Made by a program: the position numbers and the translations under genes | DNA from: an uncultured Clostridia bacterium | GTDB taxonomy: Bacteria; Bacillota_A; Clostridia; TANB77; CAG-508 | Reading direction: 5' to 3' | Assembly (NCBI GenBank): GCA_944392525.1 | Contig: CALXXB010000030.1 | Coordinates: 1-19,637 of the forward strand | Length of the DNA stretch: 19,637 bases | Notes under the pieces: model-generated | What the model was told of the DNA's origin: nothing | The model's input: only the letters and a program-made list of their open reading frames with translations | The model's database searches: none | Part shown: piece by piece, positions 14,094 through 19,637 of the stretch | Layout of the letters: each line of letters opens with the position of its first letter | Numbering within the stretch: the stretch's first letter is position 1

Positions 14094-14956
14094 AAGGAGA
14101 AGATAATAAAAAGTATAAACCATATGAAAATAGTGGAATAGAAGAAGGAGATAGAATAATAAAAGTAAATAATACACAGATAGATTCAACAGATGAACTA
14201 ATAGAGACAATAAATAAGTCAGGAGGAAAAGAAATAAAAGTAGAGTATGTCCATGAACAAGAAACAAAGGAATGTAGTATAACACCTGTAAAAATGAATG
14301 ATGATGAATATAAATTAGGATTATGGGTAAGAGATAGTGCAGCAGGTGTTGGAACTGTTACCTTCTATGAACCTTCTACAAAAACATTTGGTGCATTAGG
14401 ACATGGAATATCTGACATAGATACGGGAGAGCTAATAGATATAGCATCAGGAGAATTTGTAACAACTAGAATATTAAGCATAACAAAGGGAGAAAGTGGC
14501 ACACCTGGGAAAATACAAGGAACTATAGAAAACCAAGAAAATATAGGATTAATTAGTAAAAATACTAGATTTGGAATATATGGAACGGTAGATAATCTTT
14601 CAGGATTAAATATAGATACTTCTAAAGAAATGGAAGTTGCAACAAGAGATGAAATAAAGACAGGAAAAGCAACTATTCTATGTAGTTTAGATAATGGAAC
14701 ACCACAAGAATATGAAATAGAGATAGAAAAAATATTTAAAAATAATAATTATGATAATAAAAGCATGGAAATAAGGGTAACAGATAATAGACTTTTAGAG
14801 AAAACAGGAGGAATAATTCAAGGAATGTCAGGTTCACCAATAATTCAAAATGGAAAATTTGTAGGAGCAGTAACACATGTGCTAGTAGATAATCCAGAAG
14901 AAGGATATGGAGTTTTTGCGGATATTATGTTAAAACAATCAAGAGAAGTTGAATAG
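14078..14956 (+). CDS. spoIVB: SpoIVB, PDZ and S55 protease segment (after two +1 shifts)
   Basis: Counted from the glycine codon at 14078, this segment gives 292 residues. A PDZ domain (SGIEEGDRIIKVNNTQID region) is followed by the S55 protease signature GLWVRDSAAGVGTVTFYEP. The catalytic residues are His in GALGHGISD, Asp in RVTDNRLL and Ser in QGMSGSPIIQNGK. Numbered on the repaired protein they are H227, D354 and S369, each nine less than H236, D363 and S378 of B. subtilis, so the enzyme is colinear and complete. The ATG at 14081 is the internal methionine of VVGMSE and has no ribosome binding site. Independent translation from it would lack the anchor and the start of the PDZ. The gene is followed by a strong terminator. 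Either +1 frameshifting occurs or spoIVB is a pseudogene, but the absence of any other damage favours function. Confidence 0.93.
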   Translation, partial: GMSEIEGEDNKKYKPYENSGIEEGDRIIKVNNTQIDSTDELIETINKSGGKEIKVEYVHEQETKECSITPVKMNDDEYKLGLWVRDSAAGVGTVTFYEPSTKTFGALGHGISDIDTGELIDIASGEFVTTRILSITKGESGTPGKIQGTIENQENIGLISKNTRFGIYGTVDNLSGLNIDTSKEMEVATRDEIKTGKATILCSLDNGTPQEYEIEIEKIFKNNNYDNKSMEIRVTDNRLLEKTGGIIQGMSGSPIIQNGKFVGAVTHVLVDNPEEGYGVFADIMLKQSREVE

Positions 14957-14967
14957 TTTTTTAAAAC

Positions 14968-15008
14968 AAGTAAGTCAGTTAAATGTAACATGACTTACTT
15001 ATTTATTT
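14968..15008 (+). terminator. Rho-independent terminator after spoIVB
   Basis: A 10-bp perfect stem (AAGTAAGTCA at 14968-14977 with TGACTTACTT at 14991-15000) can be extended by GTT/AAC in the loop and is followed by ATTTATTT. It isolates spoIVB from the next gene. Confidence 0.8.
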
Positions 15009-15036
15009 GACGTTATTGTATGAAAAAGTGTATAAT
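15007..15036 (+). promoter_or_regulatory. sigma-A promoter for the CYTH protein gene
   Basis: TTGACG (15007-15012) and a perfect TATAAT (15031-15036) are spaced by 18 bases. The ATG lies 26 bases past the -10 box. Confidence 0.8.
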
Positions 15037-15061
15037 GAGGACATAAGGAAGATGGTGTAAT

Positions 15062-15862
15062 ATGAGTAAGTTAGAAAAAGAAGTAAAAATATTAGATATA
15101 AATGAGAATGAAATTGTAAAGAATTTAGAAAAGCTAAAAGCAAATAAGATTGAGGAAAGTCTACAACAGATATATGTTTATGATTTACCTTCAATATATG
15201 CTAGATTTTGTGACTGTATTATGGGACTAGAAAACTGTGATGAAGAATACAAATTAGAAGTATATAGAAATAAATTACAAGGAATATTTTTCGAAATAGA
15301 TAATCTTGTAACTAAAGAAGAACAAGAAAAATTATTAAATATAACAAATAAAAAATGTTTTATTGATTTATTAGATGAGACAAGTAATAAGGAGTTATTA
15401 AAAGTATTTTCAAATGAGAAAATAATCGAAATAGTAAAAAAATATGGTATTAATCCTAATAAATGGGTAAGACTAAGGAAAACAAATGATAAAACAACAT
15501 TAACAGTGAAACATATATTAAGTCCTGAGAAAAATGAGAAAATACAAAAGCTTTTAGAAACAGAGATTGAAGTGCCATCAATAGAAGAAACTAATAAACT
15601 TTTAGAGCAATTAGGATTTTCTTTTAGAAATTATCAAGAAAAAAGAAGGATTACATATGATTTAAATGGTGTAGAAATTGATATAGATACATGGCCATTA
15701 ATTCCTACATATATAGAGATAGAAGATGATTCAGAAGAGAAAATAAAAGATACAATAAAGAAACTAGGGTTAGAAAATAAGAAAATAGTTTCTTGCGGAG
15801 TAGAAGATGTATATAAAAAGTATAGTATTGACTTATATAAATATAGAGAGTTAAAGTTTTAA
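15062..15862 (+). CDS. CYTH-domain protein with an internal insertion
   Basis: This 266-residue protein belongs to the CYTH (CyaB / thiamine triphosphatase) superfamily of metal-dependent enzymes acting on triphosphate compounds. The diagnostic ExExK motif is at E5-K6-E7-V8-K9. Other charged strands of the tunnel fold are WVRLRK (135-140), LTVKHI (147-152), YQEKRRITYDL (191-201), VEIDIDTWP (204-212) and YIEIE (217-221). Between the second strand (IYVYDLPS, 37-44) and WVRLRK lies an insertion of about 85 residues, mostly helical, absent from minimal CYTH proteins of 170-200 residues. The substrate cannot be inferred: adenylate cyclase, polyphosphatase or thiamine triphosphatase activity are all possible. 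The gene is monocistronic, with its own promoter and terminator. The ribosome binding site before the ATG is weak (AAGGAAG about 12 bases upstream). Confidence 0.8.
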   Translation: MSKLEKEVKILDINENEIVKNLEKLKANKIEESLQQIYVYDLPSIYARFCDCIMGLENCDEEYKLEVYRNKLQGIFFEIDNLVTKEEQEKLLNITNKKCFIDLLDETSNKELLKVFSNEKIIEIVKKYGINPNKWVRLRKTNDKTTLTVKHILSPEKNEKIQKLLETEIEVPSIEETNKLLEQLGFSFRNYQEKRRITYDLNGVEIDIDTWPLIPTYIEIEDDSEEKIKDTIKKLGLENKKIVSCGVEDVYKKYSIDLYKYRELKF

Positions 15863-15870
15863 TAAGTAAG

Positions 15871-15904
15871 AAAGATGTGTAAATTAATACACATCTTTTA
15901 TCTT
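15871..15904 (+). terminator. Rho-independent terminator after the CYTH gene
   Basis: An 11-bp perfect stem (AAAGATGTGTA at 15871-15881 with TACACATCTTT at 15888-15898) has a 6-base loop and is followed by TATCTT. It lies nine bases past the stop codon. Confidence 0.8.
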
Positions 15905-15917
15905 AGAACAAGAAAAC

Positions 15918-15946
15918 TTTACCATATTTGACAAAGATGATATAAT
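15918..15946 (+). promoter_or_regulatory. sigma-A promoter of the dxs operon
   Basis: TTTACC (15918-15923) and a perfect TATAAT (15941-15946) are 17 bases apart. The nearby TTGACA at 15928 is only seven bases from the TATAAT and cannot pair with it as a promoter. Confidence 0.6.
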
Positions 15947-15982
15947 ATAAGGACTAATGAGAAAAAAGCAGGTGTAAAATAT

Positions 15983-17896
15983 ATGTTAGAAAAAGTAAAT
16001 TCGACAGAGGATTTAAAAAAACTAAGTTTAGAAGATAAGAAAGTATTAGCAGAAGATGTAAGAGAATTTATATTAAAAATAGTATCAGAAAATGGAGGAC
16101 ACTTAGCTTCAAATTTGGGTGTTGTAGAACTTACAATAGCCCTTCATAGTGTATTTAACGTGCCAGAAGATAAAATAGTATGGGATGTTGGTCATCAGGC
16201 TTATGTTCATAAAATCCTTACAGGAAGAAAAGATAAAATGAACACTTTAAGAAAACTAAATGGGATAGCAGGTTTTCCAAAAACAAATGAATCAGAGGTT
16301 GATTGTTTTAATACTGGACATAGTAGTACATCAATATCAGCAGCTTTGGGAATGGCAAGAGCAAGAGATATAGAAGGCAAAAATAATTCAGTAATTGCGG
16401 TAATAGGAGATGGAGCGTTAACTGGTGGTATGGCACTAGAAGCATTAAATGATGCTGGATATAGTGGAACAAGAATGACGGTAATTCTTAATGATAACGA
16501 GATGAGTATATCTAAAAATATTGGCGGAATGAATATGCTTTTAAGTAAATTAAGAACAAAAAGAACTTATACTAAATCAAGTGTTTCAATAAAAAACATG
16601 ATAAATAAAATTCCAGTTGTAGGAAAGCCTTTTGTTAAAGTCGTACAAAGAGTGAAAAGAAGTATAAAACAATTAATAATTCCTAAGATGTTTTTCGAAG
16701 ATATAGGATTTCGTTATTTAGGTCCTGTTGATGGTCATAATATAGCAGAACTTGAGAGAATGCTTAAAATAACAAAAGAATTAGATGGACCAGTACTTTT
16801 ACATGTTTTAACTAAAAAGGGAAAAGGATATGAAATAGCAGAAAAAAATCCAGATAAATATCATGCAACAAGTCCTTTTGATATAGAAACAGGTGAAGTA
16901 AAGAAAAAGAAGGAAAAAGATTATTCAAAAGTATTTGGAGATAAACTTATTGAACTTGCTAAGAAGGATAAGAACATTGTTGCAATTACAGCGTCAATGA
17001 AGGATGGAACAGGACTTCGTGAATTTCAAAAAGAATTTCCTGATAGATTTTTTGATATAGGAATAGCAGAACAACATGCAGTAGGACTAGCAGCAGGTAT
17101 GGCAAAAGAGGGGCTAATACCATTTGTTCCAATATATTCATCATTTTATCAAAGAGCATATGACCAAGTAATACATGATGTAGCAATTCAAAATTTGCCA
17201 GTTATAATGTGTGTGGATAGAGCAGGAATTGTAGGAGCTGATGGAGAGACACATCAAGGTGAATTTGATATGGCATTCTTTAGGTTGGTTCCAAATCTTA
17301 CAATTATGGCACCAAAGGATTTTAAAGAATTAGAAGAGATGATGGAATATGCAGTAAATTTGAAAAAGCCTGTAGTTATTAGATATCCTAGAGGTGGAGA
17401 GAGTGGTAAGATAACATTTGATAAACATGACGAAATAAAATTAGGAAAAGCAGAGATACTAAAAGAAGGAAAAGATGTAAGTATTATTGCAATCGGAAAG
17501 ACAGTAGCAAGAGCAATGGAAGTTGCAAATATGTTAAGGAAAAAAGAAATAGATGCAAAAATTATTAATGCGAGATTCTTAAAGCCATTAGATGAAGAAA
17601 CAATAACTAAGTCAATTGAAAAAACAAAATTTGTAGTAACTATAGAAGATGGTACAATTATAAATGGATTAGGAACAGCAGTAAAAGAGTTAATTATAGA
17701 TAAAGATTTAAAAGATATAAAAATAAAATCATATGCATATCCAGATGAATTCATAAAACATGGTGCAGTAGAAGAGTTAGAAAAATTATACCACCAAGAT
17801 GCAAAATCAATTTATGACTATATAATAGAGTCTAAGAAAAAACAAAGTGAAGAAAAAGAAGAAAATTTAAAAGAGGAAAGGGAGAGCAATGAATAA
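15983..17896 (+). CDS. dxs: 1-deoxy-D-xylulose-5-phosphate synthase
   Basis: This 637-residue protein is the thiamine-diphosphate enzyme that condenses pyruvate and glyceraldehyde 3-phosphate, the first step of the MEP pathway to isoprenoids. Visible motifs include NGGHLASNLG with the active-site H40, WDVGHQAYVHKILTGR (67-82), the ThDP-binding GDGALTGG (142-149) and NDNEMSISKN (170-179), the catalytic glutamate in IGIAEQHAVGLAAG (E363), RAYDQ (391-395) and VDRAGIVGADGETHQG (411-426). Length matches the family, with an added Lys/Glu-rich tail of about 20 residues. The ribosome binding site is modest (CAGGTG). The last eight bases overlap the S4-domain gene, so the two are translationally coupled. 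Confidence 0.97.
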   Translation: MLEKVNSTEDLKKLSLEDKKVLAEDVREFILKIVSENGGHLASNLGVVELTIALHSVFNVPEDKIVWDVGHQAYVHKILTGRKDKMNTLRKLNGIAGFPKTNESEVDCFNTGHSSTSISAALGMARARDIEGKNNSVIAVIGDGALTGGMALEALNDAGYSGTRMTVILNDNEMSISKNIGGMNMLLSKLRTKRTYTKSSVSIKNMINKIPVVGKPFVKVVQRVKRSIKQLIIPKMFFEDIGFRYLGPVDGHNIAELERMLKITKELDGPVLLHVLTKKGKGYEIAEKNPDKYHATSPFDIETGEVKKKKEKDYSKVFGDKLIELAKKDKNIVAITASMKDGTGLREFQKEFPDRFFDIGIAEQHAVGLAAGMAKEGLIPFVPIYSSFYQRAYDQVIHDVAIQNLPVIMCVDRAGIVGADGETHQGEFDMAFFRLVPNLTIMAPKDFKELEEMMEYAVNLKKPVVIRYPRGGESGKITFDKHDEIKLGKAEILKEGKDVSIIAIGKTVARAMEVANMLRKKEIDAKIINARFLKPLDEETITKSIEKTKFVVTIEDGTIINGLGTAVKELIIDKDLKDIKIKSYAYPDEFIKHGAVEELEKLYHQDAKSIYDYIIESKKKQSEEKEENLKEERESNE

Positions 17897-18692
17897 ACAA
17901 GACTTATTAAAAGATTATAGAAAACAAGAAGATAAGATTTGTTTATCACAAGTCTTAGATAAAATAGAATTTATGCAAGCAAGAGGGAAAATAGAATATA
18001 CAGATTTTTTAGATATGTATCAAATATCATTAGTAGAAAATTTTTTAAAGAAAATTAAGTTTGAAAATTATAAATTATATGGTGGATATGAAGATGCAGA
18101 AAGAAAAATTTTAATAGTATATCCTGAAAAATATGATGATAATATGTTAGAAAAAAATTATTCTAAAATATTAAAAGTTGTTAGAGTAACTTTAGGAGAA
18201 GAAGAACAAGGAAAATATTCTCATAGGAATTATTTAGGTGGAATAGTTAAATTAGGACTAAGAAGAGAAAAAGTAGGAGATATATTAGTTGCAAATGAGG
18301 GCGCAGATATTATTACAATGGAAGATTTTGCTGAAATATTGAAAAAAGAATTACCTTCGCTTACAAGATTTGAGAATAGTAAAATAGATGTAATTGAATT
18401 AAAAGATTTAAGAAAAAAAGAAATACGTATAGAAGACGTAAAAATAATTGTACCATCATTACGTTTAGATAATATAGTATCTGATCTAGCTAGAACATCA
18501 AGAAGTAAAGCTGCACAAATAATAGCACAAGAGAGAGTTTTTATAAATGGACAAAATGAAACAAAATTATCAAAACAAATAAAATTACATGATGTTATTA
18601 CAATAAGAGGAAAGGGAAGATTTGTAATAAAAGAATTTGATGGAACAACGAGAAGCGGGAGAACAGTAATTGTTGTTGAAAAATATGTATAA
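17889..18692 (+). CDS. YlmH-like S4-domain RNA-binding protein
   Basis: This 267-residue protein has the YlmH layout. An N-terminal mixed domain (about 1-100) precedes the conserved centre HRNYLGGIVKLGLRREKVGDILV (112-134), and a C-terminal S4 RNA-binding domain lies at about 189-246 (SLRLDNIVSDLARTSRSKAA, then ERVFINGQ). YlmH proteins bind the large ribosomal subunit or peptidyl-tRNA and have been linked to ribosome-associated quality control; in Bacillus ylmH sits with division genes. Here it overlaps dxs by eight bases, in the place where many Firmicutes carry tlyA, another S4 protein. The S4 domain is C-terminal and there is no FtsJ methyltransferase domain, so it is not TlyA. The ribosome binding site GGGAG lies within the end of dxs. 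Confidence 0.85.
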   Translation: MNKQDLLKDYRKQEDKICLSQVLDKIEFMQARGKIEYTDFLDMYQISLVENFLKKIKFENYKLYGGYEDAERKILIVYPEKYDDNMLEKNYSKILKVVRVTLGEEEQGKYSHRNYLGGIVKLGLRREKVGDILVANEGADIITMEDFAEILKKELPSLTRFENSKIDVIELKDLRKKEIRIEDVKIIVPSLRLDNIVSDLARTSRSKAAQIIAQERVFINGQNETKLSKQIKLHDVITIRGKGRFVIKEFDGTTRSGRTVIVVEKYV

Positions 18693-18732
18693 AAAATAAG
18701 ACAGATGAGTTTTTTCTCATTTGTCTTATTTT
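18693..18732. terminator. bidirectional terminator between the S4-protein gene and mutS2
   Basis: A 17-bp stem with one G-T pair (18693-18709 with 18716-18732) encloses a six-T loop. T-rich runs on both strands let it end the dxs operon on the plus strand and mutS2 on the minus strand. It overlaps the last seven bases of mutS2. Confidence 0.85.
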
Positions 18733-19637
18733 AGTTCTACTACAGTAACTCCCATTTCTCCTTCACCATATGTGCCTAAACGAAAAGATTTTACATGAGG
18801 ATTAGTTTTTAAGAATCTATGAATTCCTTTCATTAATTTTCCTGTTCCTTTACCATGAACTATTCTTACAGTTGTTAGTTTGGAAAGTGAAGCATCATCT
18901 AAAAATTTATCTACTACAAATACAGATTCTTCTACATTAAGACCGATAACATTAATTTCAGATTTTACATTTTTTGCTTTTGATAAATTAGAGTATGTCG
19001 AAGTTAATTGTTTTTCTTTAGTAGAATTATCATTATGTGCTTTTTCTAATTCATCAACTGATACATTAGTTTTTATTACACCAATCTGTACTTGTACTTC
19101 TTTTGATTTAGAAGGTCTTGAAAGTATGATTCCGTTTTTATTAAATTTTCTAACAAATACAGTCATATTTGGTTTTATATCATTTATATCTAATGAGTTT
19201 GAAGAAGTTGTTTTTTTGCTATTTTCTAGAGTATGTATTTCATTTATTTTTTTATTTAATTTATTTCTAAGATTTTCAGCAGATTTTGTACTTGAAATAT
19301 TATTTAGTTCTTTTATTATATCATTTGCTTCTTCTTTTGCATCTAACAAAATATTTCTTGCTTCAACTTTTGCTTTATTTATAATGTCTTGTTCTTGTTT
19401 TTGTAATTTTTCATTATCTAAAACAAGTGATTTTTCTAAGTTAGATATATTCTCTAATTTTTCATCAATTTCTTCTTTTTCTTTTTCAATTTCTGATTTT
19501 TGGTCATAAATATTTTTTAGAAGTTCTTCAAAATCTATTTGATCTTTTGACATCATAGATTTTGCCTTATTTATAATTGAATTAGGTAATCCTAAATTTT
19601 TACTTATTGCAAAAGCATTACTTTTACCAGGAATTCC
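18726..19637 (-). CDS. mutS2: MutS2, C-terminal part (gene continues past the window end)
   Basis: The open frame continues to the last base, so the 303 residues seen are the C-terminal part of a protein of about 780-800. It begins with the end of the MutS ATPase core (GIPGKSNAFAISKNLGLP, the strongly conserved GxPGxSxAxxIAxxLGLP block). A long coiled coil follows (about 40-145 of the fragment), then a small beta domain (KPNMTVFVRKFNKNGIIL) and a C-terminal Smr domain with VHGKGTGKLMKGI. MutS2 acts in suppressing recombination and, in Bacillus, in rescuing collided ribosomes through its Smr domain. The Smr domain lacks the usual LDLRG sequence: the matching place reads INVIG. A methionine pair at 19551-19556 is internal and not the start. 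Confidence 0.95.
   Translation of the reverse strand, partial: GIPGKSNAFAISKNLGLPNSIINKAKSMMSKDQIDFEELLKNIYDQKSEIEKEKEEIDEKLENISNLEKSLVLDNEKLQKQEQDIINKAKVEARNILLDAKEEANDIIKELNNISSTKSAENLRNKLNKKINEIHTLENSKKTTSSNSLDINDIKPNMTVFVRKFNKNGIILSRPSKSKEVQVQIGVIKTNVSVDELEKAHNDNSTKEKQLTSTYSNLSKAKNVKSEINVIGLNVEESVFVVDKFLDDASLSKLTTVRIVHGKGTGKLMKGIHRFLKTNPHVKSFRLGTYGEGEMGVTVVELK

Noticed and set aside
15928..15946. TTGACA plus TATAAT as the dxs promoter
   Set aside because: The spacing is only seven bases. TTTACC at 15918 gives the proper 17-base spacing.
18880..19509. 209-residue plus-strand open frame opposite mutS2
   Set aside because: It is the antisense shadow of the MutS2 coiled-coil and Smr region: hydrophobic low-complexity translation, no ribosome binding site.

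Overview
The window comes from an AT-rich, endospore-forming member of the Bacillota, most likely an uncultured clostridium. The evidence is AAA/AGA/ATA-rich codon use, strong AGGAGG ribosome binding sites, an alpha/beta-type small acid-soluble spore protein, SpoIVB, MutS2 and a Gram-positive-style Tad locus with no secretin. I cannot name the genus. There are no rRNA or tRNA genes, insertion sequences or CRISPR arrays.

Layout. Positions 1-75 are the tail of an upstream transcript with a terminator. Positions 212-409 (minus) encode a spore DNA-protecting SASP. Positions 576-1460 encode a Cof-type HAD phosphatase. Positions 1570-13657 hold one long Tad/type II secretion-like pilus locus. Its order is a SAF-domain CpaB-like protein, two ParA/CpaE-like proteins, a CpaF/TadA-type ATPase, a TadB-TadC membrane platform, five small pilin-like proteins (four beginning MENA), a sixth small membrane-anchored protein and a large one-pass surface protein. 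Next come spoIVB (13722-14956), a CYTH-domain protein (15062-15862), dxs (15983-17896), a YlmH-like S4 protein (17889-18692) and, convergent on the minus strand, the 3' part of mutS2 (18726 to the window end).

Main discovery. Two conserved proteins are broken by apparent +1 frameshifts at three points: the TadB-TadC platform once (7573) and SpoIVB twice (14028 and 14077). At all three, the codon being read is CGG. Skipping only its C puts the ribosome on a GGN glycine codon and restores the conserved protein. Reading all genes by eye, I found no other in-frame CGG codon in the window, although the trinucleotide occurs about thirty times out of frame. The repaired SpoIVB is 410 residues with conserved glycines restored, and its catalytic residues keep a constant offset from the B. 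subtilis enzyme. The repaired platform is a 691-residue TadB-TadC fusion. I interpret CGG here as an unassigned or very slow codon that triggers programmed +1 frameshifting, or as a CGGN four-base glycine codon. Assembly error must be excluded, but random indels would not be expected to fall three times at a codon boundary before GGN.

How the genes work together. The Tad-like locus should assemble a fibre of small pilin-like subunits using the ATPase and the TadB-TadC platform, with the large protein as a possible surface or tip component. One pilin gene has its own strong promoter and is probably the major subunit. SpoIVB and the SASP belong to sporulation. The spoIVB-to-dxs proximity echoes the conserved dxs-...-spoIVB-spo0A neighbourhood of Firmicutes.
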